From the NCBI RefSeq assembly GCF_003945325.1, contig NZ_AP019307.1:434001-498000 (forward strand): a stretch of 64,000 nt of DNA, given 5' to 3'. Position 1 is the first letter of the stretch. The number at the start of each line of letters is the position of its first letter. This document shows, piece by piece, positions 50,784 to 59,644 of the stretch. The notes under the pieces were generated by a model. The model had not been told where the DNA came from, ran no database searches, and saw only the letters and a list, made by a program, of their open reading frames with translations. The DNA is from Nocardioides baekrokdamisoli. Its GTDB lineage: Bacteria > Actinomycetota > Actinomycetes > Propionibacteriales > Nocardioidaceae. Both the position numbers and the translations under genes were made by a program.

Positions 50784-51115
50784 GGATCTTTCACATCGCT
50801 ACGTCGGCGGATTGGGCGGCGGCGCAGAAATGCGGTGTCTACACGCGCTCGACCTTGGCCCGGTCACTGGCCGAGGAGGGCTTCATCCATGCCGCCTACT
50901 CCTCCCAGTGGCCGAAGGTGCTCGCCCGTCACTTCGTGGGCGTCTATGAGCCACTTGTACTGCTGGAAGTCGACACCGGCCGCCTCACCAGCGTGGTGAT
51001 CGAGGAGCAGCCGGTCCCAGGATCCGAGATGATCTGTCCGCACATCTACGGACCGCTCAACCTGGACGCGGTCGTCAGCATCAGTGACGTCACCCGCCCA
51101 GAGGAGTACGTGTGA
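50780..51115 (+). CDS. DUF952 family protein
   Basis: This 111-residue cytoplasmic protein matches the DUF952 pattern: an opening FHIAT, the core FIHAAYSSQWPKVLARHF, then LLEVDTGRL and the late CPHIYGPLNLDAVV. The biochemical role of this family is not established. It is the middle gene of a three-gene run, with four-base overlaps to the coiled-coil and ArsC-like genes. Confidence 0.88.
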   Translation: MRIFHIATSADWAAAQKCGVYTRSTLARSLAEEGFIHAAYSSQWPKVLARHFVGVYEPLVLLEVDTGRLTSVVIEEQPVPGSEMICPHIYGPLNLDAVVSISDVTRPEEYV

Positions 51116-51501
51116 TCGAGATCTGGGTCAACCCCGCCTGCTCCAAATGCCGTACAGCGGTGTCCGAGTTGGACGCGGCCGGCAGCGAGTATGTGATTCG
51201 GCGCTACTTGGAGGACCCGCCGACCGCCGCGGACATCGAGGACGTCCTCAGCCGATTGGGCCTCGAGCCCTGGGACATCACGCGTACGCCGGACGCCAAA
51301 GGCCTCGGTGTCGAACTCCCCGCGAAGACACCAGCAGACCGCGGCACGTGGGTGGCCCTGCTGGCCAGCGAGCCGAAGCTGATCCAGCGGCCGATCATCA
51401 CCGCAAGTGACGGCACCACAGTGGTCGGACGCGACCCGGCGTCGGTCGAGCGCGTCATCAAGGCCGACAAGCCGCGCCGCAAGAGCTTCCTGCGCCGGTA
51501 G
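51112..51501 (+). CDS. ArsC-family arsenate reductase-like protein
   Basis: This 129-residue thioredoxin-fold protein has the active-site CxxC (Cys10 and Cys13 in PACSKC) and the LIQRPII arginine segment of the ArsC/Spx superfamily. The start is GTG at 51112. No arsenic genes (arsB, acr3, arsR) are nearby, so it may instead be a general reductase of the YffB type. A hairpin follows the stop. Confidence 0.88.
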   Translation: MIEIWVNPACSKCRTAVSELDAAGSEYVIRRYLEDPPTAADIEDVLSRLGLEPWDITRTPDAKGLGVELPAKTPADRGTWVALLASEPKLIQRPIITASDGTTVVGRDPASVERVIKADKPRRKSFLRR

Positions 51502-51512
51502 CGGAACAGCAC

Positions 51513-51542
51513 GCCCCCGTCCCGCCGAAGCGGAACGGGGGC
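51513..51542. terminator. terminator hairpin between convergent genes
   Basis: Arms 51513-51525 and 51530-51542 form a 13-bp GC-rich stem with one mismatch and a CGAA loop. The stem lies between the ArsC-like gene and the phosphatase-family gene. There is no T-run. Confidence 0.65.
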
Positions 51543-51562
51543 CTGCTGCCATTCATGTGCGC

Positions 51563-53371
51563 TCAGGCGCCAGGGAGGACCCGCGTACCCTCCACCCGCA
51601 CGGCACGCAACGCGCTCGGGTTGAGACCGAGGAGCCGCAGGATCGTCGGCGCCACCTGGGTCGTCTCAACCGGCGCGGTCTGCACCGAGGGAACGACGCC
51701 AGCACCGCTCACAATCATCAGCACGTGACGGTCCTGGGCATTCATGCCGCCGTGCTCGGCGAGCTTCTTGCCCGGCTTGGCGTAGATGACGCCCTCCTGC
51801 ACCTCACCGAAGACGTCCGGGTAGTGCCCGTTGGCCACCGGCACGCCGAAGAACGCCGCCGCTGCGCTGCACGACCAGATCTTCGCCAGGCCCGAGTGCT
51901 GCACCGTCACCGGGTTCTTCGCGGCGTCAGCGCCGACGACCGAGTGGGTCCAGAGGTAGTTCTTCACGAACGCGCAGGCCGAAACCGAACGGTTCGAGAG
52001 ATACGACTGCCACAGGTCGTCGTTCGTACCGGCGACGATCAGCGTCTTCCCGGTGTTGCCCGGCAGGGCCGCCCACGCAGCGTTGATCGCGTCGACGATC
52101 GGGCCGTCCTTGATGGTGACGATCTTGCGCGGGTCCGTCGGGGACTGACCGTGCTTGGCCGTGATGATGATCGTCGTCGAGCCAGCCAGACCGTCGTGGT
52201 GGATCTGGGCGACCATCCGGGTGAGCTGGCCGTTCACGAAGGCAAGCGCCTGCGAGAGCACCGGACCCGGCACGATCTGGCCGTTGACGAGCTCGTAGCC
52301 GCCCTTCCGCGGGGCGCTCGGGGTGTACGTACCGTTGGCGTTCTTGATCAGGTTCGCCGAGTCCAACGGGATCTTCTGCGCGACCGAGACGGCCTGGAAG
52401 TTCATGCCGAAGATCGCCGGCGTACCGACGTGGAAACGACCCGAGTGGTCGAAGCCATTGATCTGGTTCAGGACCGCCTGGACCTTGTAACCGTCGTACT
52501 GCTTGGCTGCGGCGTCAATGTGGGCCCAGTCGTCGTCCTGCGGGTACGGGACACCGTTCGGCTCGATGGCCTGGGAGTCGATCTCGGGACCGAAGAAGTC
52601 GTCGATGCTCTTGCCGTGGGACCCCGGGCCGTTGAACGACATGTAGATCGCGTGCTTGTCCGACCAGGCCGTACGCATGCCCGCGGCGTGGATCACCTGG
52701 AAGATCGAGTTGTCGCCCAGGTAGTCCCACGGCGAGATGGCCTTGCAGGTCGCCGGGTCCACCGGGAAGGTGCCGAAGTTGAACGACGAGGCGTTGTTCC
52801 TCAAGTTCATGATCTGGGCCGGGTGGTGGTCCTGCCCGTTGGCGAAGATTGTCCCGTTCTCGTCGAAGGACGGGAAGGCACCGGTGGCGTGCGTGAGGAT
52901 GTCAGGGACGGCCGGCAGCTTGTCGTCAGGCGAGTCGTAGATGACGTCTCCGCCGGTCGCAGGCTTGCCCGGCGTACACGTCGCACCCGTCGGCGAGGCC
53001 CCGATCAGGGCCGGCTCATCGGTCTTGTGGCTGTACTCGACGTCGTAGTAGACACCGGTCGACTTCGGGTTGCCACCGGTCATGAGAGCGGTGCCGCCCG
53101 GGTCGGAGTCCGAGGGGTTCGACGTCTTCACGTTGGTGTACTCGACGCCATGGTGCATCAACTGGGCGATCGTGCTCGTCGGATGCTTGGACACCCACCA
53201 CTGCAGGTCGCTCTGGTGCATGCCGTCGATGGAGATCAGCAGGACGTGCTTGGTCGGGGCCGTGGCGGCTGCAGCAGCGCCGGACGTGGTTGAGACGACA
53301 GCGAGACCGCCGATGGCGATGGCCGACGCCCCGGCAAGGGCACACACCCTGCGACGAGAAAGGAAGGACAT
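51563..53371 (-). CDS. secreted alkaline-phosphatase-superfamily hydrolase
   Basis: This 602-residue exported protein belongs to the nucleotide pyrophosphatase/phosphodiesterase branch of the alkaline phosphatase superfamily. After a signal peptide (MSFLSRRRVCALAGASA, cleaved near SGAAAAA) come VLLISIDGMHQSD with the metal-binding Asp and the nucleophile region SDSDPGGTALMTGG. Later metal ligands are in AWSDKHAIY, KHGQSP and EHGGMN. ATG 53371 is preceded by GGAG at good distance; longer frames upstream are not signal-like. It probably releases phosphate or cleaves phosphodiesters outside the cell. Confidence 0.86.
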   Translation of the reverse strand: MSFLSRRRVCALAGASAIAIGGLAVVSTTSGAAAAATAPTKHVLLISIDGMHQSDLQWWVSKHPTSTIAQLMHHGVEYTNVKTSNPSDSDPGGTALMTGGNPKSTGVYYDVEYSHKTDEPALIGASPTGATCTPGKPATGGDVIYDSPDDKLPAVPDILTHATGAFPSFDENGTIFANGQDHHPAQIMNLRNNASSFNFGTFPVDPATCKAISPWDYLGDNSIFQVIHAAGMRTAWSDKHAIYMSFNGPGSHGKSIDDFFGPEIDSQAIEPNGVPYPQDDDWAHIDAAAKQYDGYKVQAVLNQINGFDHSGRFHVGTPAIFGMNFQAVSVAQKIPLDSANLIKNANGTYTPSAPRKGGYELVNGQIVPGPVLSQALAFVNGQLTRMVAQIHHDGLAGSTTIIITAKHGQSPTDPRKIVTIKDGPIVDAINAAWAALPGNTGKTLIVAGTNDDLWQSYLSNRSVSACAFVKNYLWTHSVVGADAAKNPVTVQHSGLAKIWSCSAAAAFFGVPVANGHYPDVFGEVQEGVIYAKPGKKLAEHGGMNAQDRHVLMIVSGAGVVPSVQTAPVETTQVAPTILRLLGLNPSALRAVRVEGTRVLPGA

Positions 53372-53508
53372 ACCTGCTCCTGGATCATGCGCCTCCCGGG
53401 CGGAGGCACCCATCCATTCATCCGAGTCAGGCCGACAACCAGTTGAGGGTGACGTGAATGTCGGAGGAACAGGCCCTGAGACTCGGCTGAGACCTCTCAG
53501 CAAACGCC

Positions 53509-53537
53509 AAGGGCTCTGGGGTTCACCCAGAGCCCTT
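53509..53537 (-). terminator. terminator after ecm
   Basis: A perfect 12-bp stem (53509-53520 with 53526-53537) has a five-base loop. On the minus strand GGCGTTTGC follows. It lies 17 bases after the mutase stop. Confidence 0.8.
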
Positions 53538-53554
53538 GATGCGTCGTCGTCCGA

Positions 53555-55555
53555 TCAGGCGAGACCGTTGGCCTTCCGGATCACGTCCACGAAGCCATCC
53601 ATGATGTCGTTGAGACCGAAGTCCTTCGGCGTGAAGACCGCCGCGACACCCATCTCCTTGAGCTTGATGCCGTCCGACTCCGGGATGATGCCGCCGACGA
53701 TCACCGGCAGGTCCTCCAGCCCCTCCTTCTTGAGGAGGTCGAGCACGTCCGGGACCAGCTCCATGTGCGAACCCGACAGGATCGACAGACCGAGCATGTG
53801 TACGTCCTCGGCGACAGCCGCCGACACGATCTGCTCGGGCGTCAGCCGGATGCCCTGATAGATGACCTCGAAGCCGGCGTCGCGTGCGCGTACCGCGATC
53901 TGCTCCGCACCGTTGGAGTGACCGTCCAGGCCAGGCTTGCCGATGAGTACGCGCAGGCGACCGCCGAGTTCCTCGCCCGTGGCCTTGACCCGCTCGCGTA
54001 CGGCCGCCAGACCGGCGCCCGCCTCGGCGACACCGACTGCGCCGGAGACACCCGTCGGCGCCCGGAACTCGCCGAACACCTGGCGCAGCGTGCCTGCCCA
54101 CTCGCCCGTCGTCGCACCGGCGCGCGCAGCGGCGAGCGTGTACGACATCAGGTTCTCGTCGGTCTTGGCAGCGGCGGCCAGGTCGGCCAGCGCCTTGTCG
54201 ACGGCGGCCTGGTCGCGACCGGCCTTCCAGGCGTTGAGCGAGTCCAGCGCTGCCTGCTCGGCCTTCGGGTCCGCGGTCATGATCGCGTCGTCGAGGTTTG
54301 CGGTCAGCGGCGACGGCTCGGTGGTGTCGAACTTGTTGACGCCGACGATGATCTCGTTGCCGGCCTCGATCGAGGCGCGACGGCGAGCGTGCGAGGCGAC
54401 GAGCTCGGACTTCATGTAGCCCGAGTCGACAGCGGCGATGGCGCCGCCCATCGCCTGGACACGGTCGATCTCGGCCTTGGCGCCGTCGATGAGCTCCTGG
54501 ACCTTCGCCTCGATGACCGGCGAACCGTCGAAGATGTCGCCGTACTCGAGCAGATCGGACTCGAACGCCAGCACTTGCTGCAGGCGCAGCGACCACTGCT
54601 GGTCCCACGGACGCGGCAGCCCGAGGGCCTCGTTCCACGCCGGGAGTTGCACCGCGCGAGCGCGAGCGTTCTTCGACAACGTGACGGCCAGCATCTCCAG
54701 CACGATGCGTTGGACGTTGTTCTCCGGCTGTGCCTCGGTCAGACCGAGGCTGTTGACCTGGACGCCGTACCGGAAGCGACGCATCTTCGGGTCCTGCACG
54801 CCGTACCGCTCACGCGTGATCTCGTCCCACAGCTCGACGAAGGCGCGCATCTTGCACATCTCCTCGACGAAGCGGACGCCCGCGTTCACGAAGAAGGAGA
54901 TCCGACCGACGGTCTTCTCGAAGTCCTCGTCGGAGACCTGCCCCGCGGCCTTGACCGCATCCAGAACCGCGATCGCGGTGCACATCGCGTACGCGATCTC
55001 CTGCACCGGCGTCGCGCCCGCTTCCTGCAGGTGGTAGCTGCAGATGTTGATCGGGTTCCACTTCGGGATGTAGTTGACGGTGTAGCTGATCATGTCGCTG
55101 ATCAGACGCAGCGACTGCTCCGGCGGGAAGACGTACGTCCCGCGCGAGAGGTATTCCTTGATGATGTCGTTCTGGGTGGTGCCGGCGAGCTGCTTGGCAA
55201 CCTCGGCCGGCTCGATCCCGGGGTTCTGCTCCTCGGCAGCGACCTGATACATCGCGAGCAACCACATGGCGGTCGCGTTGATGGTCATCGAGGTGTTCAT
55301 GGTGGTCAGCGGGATCTCGTTGAAGAGCTTCCGCATCTCGCCCAGGTGCTGCACCGGGACACCGACCTTGCCGACCTCACCCTTGGCGAGCGGGCTGTCC
55401 GGGTCGTACCCGGTCTGCGTGGGCAGATCGAAGGCGACCGACAAGCCGGTCTGGCCCTTCGCGAGGTTCGTGCGGTACAGCGCGTTCGACGCTTCAGCCG
55501 TCGAGTGGCCCGCGTACGTGCGCATGACCCAGGGCTGGTCCTTGTGTTGACTCAC
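53555..55555 (-). CDS. ecm: ethylmalonyl-CoA mutase (adenosylcobalamin-dependent)
   Basis: This 666-residue B12 enzyme rearranges ethylmalonyl-CoA to methylsuccinyl-CoA. The catalytic barrel begins RTYAGHSTAEASNALYR and SVAFDLPTQTGYD, a wording I know from Ecm rather than methylmalonyl-CoA mutase. QVNSLGLTEAQPENN and PRPWDQQWSLR follow. The cobalamin-binding domain carries KPGLDGHSNGAEQ (DxHxxG, about residue 535) and the SILSGSH and VVGGIIP segments. It is a single-chain form of the expected length. MeaB and a cobalamin adenosyltransferase are in the same window. In Streptomyces the homologue is called MeaA. Confidence 0.94.
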   Translation of the reverse strand: MSQHKDQPWVMRTYAGHSTAEASNALYRTNLAKGQTGLSVAFDLPTQTGYDPDSPLAKGEVGKVGVPVQHLGEMRKLFNEIPLTTMNTSMTINATAMWLLAMYQVAAEEQNPGIEPAEVAKQLAGTTQNDIIKEYLSRGTYVFPPEQSLRLISDMISYTVNYIPKWNPINICSYHLQEAGATPVQEIAYAMCTAIAVLDAVKAAGQVSDEDFEKTVGRISFFVNAGVRFVEEMCKMRAFVELWDEITRERYGVQDPKMRRFRYGVQVNSLGLTEAQPENNVQRIVLEMLAVTLSKNARARAVQLPAWNEALGLPRPWDQQWSLRLQQVLAFESDLLEYGDIFDGSPVIEAKVQELIDGAKAEIDRVQAMGGAIAAVDSGYMKSELVASHARRRASIEAGNEIIVGVNKFDTTEPSPLTANLDDAIMTADPKAEQAALDSLNAWKAGRDQAAVDKALADLAAAAKTDENLMSYTLAAARAGATTGEWAGTLRQVFGEFRAPTGVSGAVGVAEAGAGLAAVRERVKATGEELGGRLRVLIGKPGLDGHSNGAEQIAVRARDAGFEVIYQGIRLTPEQIVSAAVAEDVHMLGLSILSGSHMELVPDVLDLLKKEGLEDLPVIVGGIIPESDGIKLKEMGVAAVFTPKDFGLNDIMDGFVDVIRKANGLA

Positions 55556-55612
55556 AAACGTCTAGCGTAGAGGGACTGGACACCTTCTCGTAACCATGCG
55601 CTGTGTGGAACG

Positions 55613-55645
55613 TCTCACGCCCCTGCGGCGTCCAGGGGCGTGAGA
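55613..55645 (-). terminator. hairpin after the ABM-like gene
   Basis: A perfect 13-bp stem (55613-55625 with 55633-55645) lies five bases after the stop at 55651 on the minus strand. No T-run follows. It also lies about 60 bases upstream of the ecm start. Confidence 0.7.
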
Positions 55646-55650
55646 TCCGT

Positions 55651-55956
55651 CTAGAACTGGTCGGCCGACCTGACCGCGCGGGCGATCGACATCTGCGGCT
55701 CGGAACTCACGTCGCCGCCGATCTCAGCGATGAATTTCTGCAGCTCCGCGTCGGCGAAGAAGGCCTGGAACTGCTCCGCAGACTCCCATTCGTCCTCAAC
55801 GAGGACGAAGCCGTCCCCGATTGCGAAGCGGTGATGGATGGCTCCCACCTTGCGGGCACCATCGGAGATACGTACGAAGTCATCGGCACGATCGGTCAAT
55901 GATTTCTCAAACAGGGCGGTGTCTCCACGCATCGCCAAGGACACAACTACGGACAT
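55651..55956 (-). CDS. ABM-superfamily small protein (antibiotic biosynthesis monooxygenase-like)
   Basis: This 101-residue protein has the dimeric ferredoxin-like fold pattern: MSVVVSLAMRGD, a helix (FEKSLTDRADDFVRI), then HHRFAIGDGFVLVEDEWES and EQFQAFFADAELQKFI. The start at ATG 55956 was chosen because GGAGG lies six bases upstream; an ATG two codons earlier sits directly on the ribosome site. The role is unknown; these proteins often handle small phenolics or heme. Confidence 0.8.
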   Translation of the reverse strand: MSVVVSLAMRGDTALFEKSLTDRADDFVRISDGARKVGAIHHRFAIGDGFVLVEDEWESAEQFQAFFADAELQKFIAEIGGDVSSEPQMSIARAVRSADQF

Positions 55957-56095
55957 TCCCATCCTCCGAACGAGACATCCGGGGACGTCTCCGTTGAGCG
56001 GTATCGGGCTCGCGGGGCGCGGGTCCACCACGCTTTCGAACGTACGCCGCCGGTAGGGCCGGTGCCAGATCCCCCGACCGTGGGATGCTGGCCCC

Positions 56096-56671
56096 ATGTC
56101 GGTCAACCTCACCCGGATCTACACCCGTACCGGCGACGCCGGTCAGACGCGCCTCGGCGACATGTCGAAGACGAGCAAGACCGACAGTCGTCTGGGTGCG
56201 TACGCGGACGTGGACGAGGCGAACTCCTCACTCGGTGTGGCGATCGCGATGGGCAACCTTGACGAGGATGTGGTCGCGGTCCTGACGACGATCCAGAACG
56301 ACCTCTTCGACGTCGGTGCCGACTTCTCCACACCGGTCGTCGAGAACCCTGAGTACCCGCCGCTGCGAGTCCTGCAGGACTACATCGATCGCCTCGAGAA
56401 GTGGTGCGACGAATACAACGCGACGCTGGAGAACCTCAAGAGCTTCATCCTGCCCGCGGGCACTCCGGGTGCTGCATACCTGCACGTCTCGCGGACCATC
56501 GTGCGGCGAGCCGAACGCTCCGGTTGGGTCGCGTACGAGGAGTACGGGGACGGGATCAGCCTCCTGGCGGTGAAGTACCTCAACCGGCTCTCGGACCTGC
56601 TGTTCATCCTGGCCAGGCACGCGAACCGCGAGCGCGGCGACGTCCTGTGGGTGCCCGGCGGCGACCGCTAG
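56096..56671 (+). CDS. pduO: cob(I)alamin adenosyltransferase, PduO type
   Basis: This 191-residue trimeric enzyme transfers adenosine from ATP to cob(I)alamin to make coenzyme B12. The ATP-binding N-terminal loop is YTRTGDAGQTRLGDM (about 9-23). The helix with RRAERSGW and the late LNRLSDLLFILAR complete the family pattern. It lies 0.5 kb from ecm, which consumes its product. It converges with the HIT gene, with a four-base overlap of stops. Confidence 0.94.
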   Translation: MSVNLTRIYTRTGDAGQTRLGDMSKTSKTDSRLGAYADVDEANSSLGVAIAMGNLDEDVVAVLTTIQNDLFDVGADFSTPVVENPEYPPLRVLQDYIDRLEKWCDEYNATLENLKSFILPAGTPGAAYLHVSRTIVRRAERSGWVAYEEYGDGISLLAVKYLNRLSDLLFILARHANRERGDVLWVPGGDR

Positions 56672-57216
56672 TCCTGCCAGCTCTCCGCGAGCAGGTCGCG
56701 CGTCTGCGTCAGCAGCTGCGGCAGCGTCTTGGTCTTGCCGATGATCGGCATGAAGTTCGAGTCACCGACCCACCGCGGGACCACGTGCTGGTGCAGGTGG
56801 GCAGCGATGCCCGCTCCCCCGGCGACGCCCTGATTCATGCCGATGTTGAACCCCTCGGCACGCGACACCAGCCGGAGCGTACGCACCGACTGTTTGGTGA
56901 GCTCGGCGATCTCGTCGGATTCCTCCGTGGTCGTGTCGACGTAGTCCGCGACGTGCCGGAACGGCACCACCATCAGGTGACCTGACGTGTAGGGATACAG
57001 GTTGAGCACGACGTACGCGAGGTCACCGCGATGCACGATCAAGCCGTCAGGGTCACTGAGCTCCGGGATCCGACAGAACGGGCACGCATGCTCGTCGGGT
57101 TCCTGGGGCCGGTTCTCGCCCCGGACGTACGCCATCCGGTGCGGGGTCCAGAGCCGGTCCAGCTCATCGGGGCGTCCAATGCCGTCCTGGACGATGCCTT
57201 CTTCCACCAAGGTCAC
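56668..57216 (-). CDS. HIT-family nucleotide hydrolase/phosphorylase
   Basis: This 182-residue protein has the HIT active site HLHQHVVPRW (His-x-His-x-His, about 139-143) and a CPFC zinc half-site near residue 45. It matches mycobacterial Ap4A phosphorylase-type HIT proteins in length and layout. The likely substrate is a dinucleoside polyphosphate such as Ap4A; this is by family. It starts at GTG 57216 inside the end of the tetR gene. In mycobacteria a HIT gene lies next to thrS (from memory); here four genes sit between them. Confidence 0.91.
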   Translation of the reverse strand: MTLVEEGIVQDGIGRPDELDRLWTPHRMAYVRGENRPQEPDEHACPFCRIPELSDPDGLIVHRGDLAYVVLNLYPYTSGHLMVVPFRHVADYVDTTTEESDEIAELTKQSVRTLRLVSRAEGFNIGMNQGVAGGAGIAAHLHQHVVPRWVGDSNFMPIIGKTKTLPQLLTQTRDLLAESWQD

Positions 57217-57926
57217 ACCAGGTCGCCGACGAGATCGGAGATGCGCTGGTCGGGATCGAGGACGATGCCGGCGTCACGAGCGTGCCCGTCGATGAGGAAC
57301 CAGAGAGAGCGGCCGAGTACGCGCGCCAAGAGGTCCTCCGTGACGTCACCCTCCCGCTCCAACCATCGGCGTACGGATCCGAGCGCCGCGCCGAGGATGC
57401 CATGGACAAAGGTGTCGAGGCTGGTGTCGAGCTCGTCAGGAATGGCGACGCCGAGCAGGCCGGCGACACCACGGATGAGGTCCACGACGTCACCGGAGAT
57501 CGAGTCGACGCCGGACTTGAACGGTCCCTCACTCGCGGTGTCGTGGTCGGCAAGACGGTGCAGGGCGGGGTGCGCGGCGGCCCAGTGCACGTATGCACCG
57601 ACACCTGCGTCGATCAGTTCGGGGATGGTGCCGTCCATGACGAGCGCCGGGATGATTGCGTCGCGTACGTCCTCGATGATCCGGCTGTGGATCGCCAGAT
57701 CCAGGTCCGCCCGGTCGCCGAAGTGCCGGTAGACGACCGTCCGGGACAACCCGGCGGCTTCCGCGATCTGTTGGATCTGCGGCTTGTCACGCAGTTCGCC
57801 AGCCTCGACGACCTCGATGGCTGCCTCGACGATCTGCGCCCGACGCTCGGCGTTGTGATCGTCCCAGCGTGCCTGCCGACCATCTGCCCGACCGGGCAGG
57901 ATGGTTGAGACCGACGGCGTACGCAT
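57213..57926 (-). CDS. TetR-family transcriptional regulator
   Basis: This 237-residue repressor-type protein has an N-terminal helix-turn-helix (PQIQQIAEAAGLSRTVVYRHF, about 49-69) and a helical ligand-binding C-terminal domain. It starts 28 bases after the FprB-like gene and overlaps the HIT gene. The operon's upstream region (60686-60800) contains two inverted repeats that are good operator candidates. The ligand is unknown but may be the substrate of the diiron oxygenase. Confidence 0.92.
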   Translation of the reverse strand: MRTPSVSTILPGRADGRQARWDDHNAERRAQIVEAAIEVVEAGELRDKPQIQQIAEAAGLSRTVVYRHFGDRADLDLAIHSRIIEDVRDAIIPALVMDGTIPELIDAGVGAYVHWAAAHPALHRLADHDTASEGPFKSGVDSISGDVVDLIRGVAGLLGVAIPDELDTSLDTFVHGILGAALGSVRRWLEREGDVTEDLLARVLGRSLWFLIDGHARDAGIVLDPDQRISDLVGDLV

Positions 57927-57953
57927 GGGACAACCCTAATGGAGACCGCGTGT

Positions 57954-59624
57954 CTAGATCGGCAACCCTCGACGCAATCGGGCAACGCGGGGCAGGGTGG
58001 CCTCGGCCGCGATCCGCATCGACTCGGCGACGTCGGTGATCTTCACCCGCGGGCGGCCCTGTGCCTCACCGCGACGGCGCTCCTCGGCGTCGATGGCCAG
58101 CCAACCGGCAAGATCGACCATGCCCGGCTGGCGATGGCGGATCATGCTGCGCAGCCCGGCGGTCGTGCCGACAGGCTCGGGGATGATCCCGGCGTCGAAG
58201 TCGTCCAGGATCGCGTCCACGGTCTCCTCGGCATCGGACTTGTTCGTGCCGATGAAGCCGTTGGGGCCACGCTTGACCCAGCCAGCGACATAGACACCCG
58301 GTGCGACTCGGCCTGAGGTGTTCGGGACCACACCACGCTTCTCGTCGTACGGAAGGTCCTTGATCGGCAGACCGTGATAGCCCACGGCGCGGAGGACCAG
58401 ACCGGTCTCGAGAACCTCGGTCTCCCCCGTCGACGTCGCCGAGACCGAGCCGTCCTTGTGCTTCACCAGGCGCGTACGCCCCACGTCGACGGCGCTCACG
58501 CAGTCGGTGCCGACGAGCTTGGTCGGCGCGGCGGCGAACCGCAGCACGATGGTCCGCAACGCAGGGTCGACCGGGCGGTGACGCAGTTCCTCGATCAGCC
58601 GTTCCTTCTGCGAGCCCCCACCGAACGCCTGGGCATCGGTGAGGTCGCCGAGGTCGACGACGACGTTGAGTTCATCCTCGCCGAGGAGACCGACCAACTC
58701 GGGCACCGTGAACGCCGCCTGGGCAGGGCCACGGCGACCGAGGACGACGACCTCGCGCACCTTGCTGTTGCGCAGAGCCGCCAGGGGGCCGTCGGCGATG
58801 TCAGTGGTCTCCAGCACGTGCGGTGGGAGAGCCAGGATGCGTGCGCAGTCGAGGGCCACGTTGCCGTTGCCGACCAGCACGACGCGCTCGGAGTCGAGCG
58901 GTGGTTGCAGGTCCTGCTTGTCGGGGTGGCCGTTGTACCAACCGACGAAGTCGGTTGCCGAGATCGAGCCCGGCAGGTCATCACCAGGTACGCCGAGCGT
59001 CTTGTCACTGGCAGCCCCGACCGTGTAGAGCACGGCGTGATAGCGCGCCGTCAACTCGTCGTGAGTGAGGTGGTTGCCGACCTCGACACCGAGGAAGTAC
59101 CGGAATCCGCGCTGCCGCTCGATCTTGGCGAACAGGTCCTGGACGCGCTTGGTCTTCTGGTGGTCCGGCGCCACACCGAACCGCACCAATCCGTGCGGAC
59201 TCGGTAGCCGGTCGAAGACGTCGACCTTGATCTCGGGGTGCTTGAGGAGTTCATCCGCCGCGTACAGCCCGGCCGGACCGGCGCCGACCACGGCCACGCG
59301 ATACGGGCCCGAGCGGTCCAGGCGTCGCTGCTCGTGCACCAGAGCCAGCGGCGTACGGTCCGCGTGCGGGAACGCATCGAAGTACTCGGCGTTCAGCGAC
59401 AGGAACGGCAACTGAGCGTGATTGAGTTTCGTGTGCGGCAGGATCGCGTCCACCGGGCAGGCGGTCACGCAGGCGCCGCAGTCGACGCAGGCGTCCGCGT
59501 CGACCCACAGCATCTCTGCGGTCGCGAAGCCGGGTTCTCCCGGGGCCGGGTGGATGCAGTTCACCGGGCACGCGAGGACGCACGACCCGTCCGAGCAGCA
59601 GGACTGAGTGACGACGTGTGGCAC
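57954..59624 (-). CDS. ferredoxin-NADP reductase with fused 2[4Fe-4S] ferredoxin (FprB-like)
   Basis: This 556-residue protein fuses a bacterial ferredoxin (residues 1-65) to an adrenodoxin-reductase-type flavoprotein. The ferredoxin has cysteine groups CCSDGSCVLACPVNC and CVDCGACVTACP. The flavoprotein has an FAD motif VVGAGPAGLYAADELL, SPHGLVRFGVAPDH, an NADP motif VLVGNGNVALDCARIL, and a late GYVAGW-like segment VYVAGWVKRGP. The layout equals mycobacterial FprB. It lies 20 bases after the diiron oxygenase gene and should supply that enzyme with electrons. Confidence 0.93.
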   Translation of the reverse strand: MPHVVTQSCCSDGSCVLACPVNCIHPAPGEPGFATAEMLWVDADACVDCGACVTACPVDAILPHTKLNHAQLPFLSLNAEYFDAFPHADRTPLALVHEQRRLDRSGPYRVAVVGAGPAGLYAADELLKHPEIKVDVFDRLPSPHGLVRFGVAPDHQKTKRVQDLFAKIERQRGFRYFLGVEVGNHLTHDELTARYHAVLYTVGAASDKTLGVPGDDLPGSISATDFVGWYNGHPDKQDLQPPLDSERVVLVGNGNVALDCARILALPPHVLETTDIADGPLAALRNSKVREVVVLGRRGPAQAAFTVPELVGLLGEDELNVVVDLGDLTDAQAFGGGSQKERLIEELRHRPVDPALRTIVLRFAAAPTKLVGTDCVSAVDVGRTRLVKHKDGSVSATSTGETEVLETGLVLRAVGYHGLPIKDLPYDEKRGVVPNTSGRVAPGVYVAGWVKRGPNGFIGTNKSDAEETVDAILDDFDAGIIPEPVGTTAGLRSMIRHRQPGMVDLAGWLAIDAEERRRGEAQGRPRVKITDVAESMRIAAEATLPRVARLRRGLPI

Positions 59625-59644
59625 GAATCGGCTCTCTTGTCAGA

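Noticed and set aside
55556-55650. Cobalamin riboswitch before ecm
   Set aside because: The leader is too short, and its only strong hairpin belongs to the neighbouring gene's 3' end. No B12-box sequence is seen.
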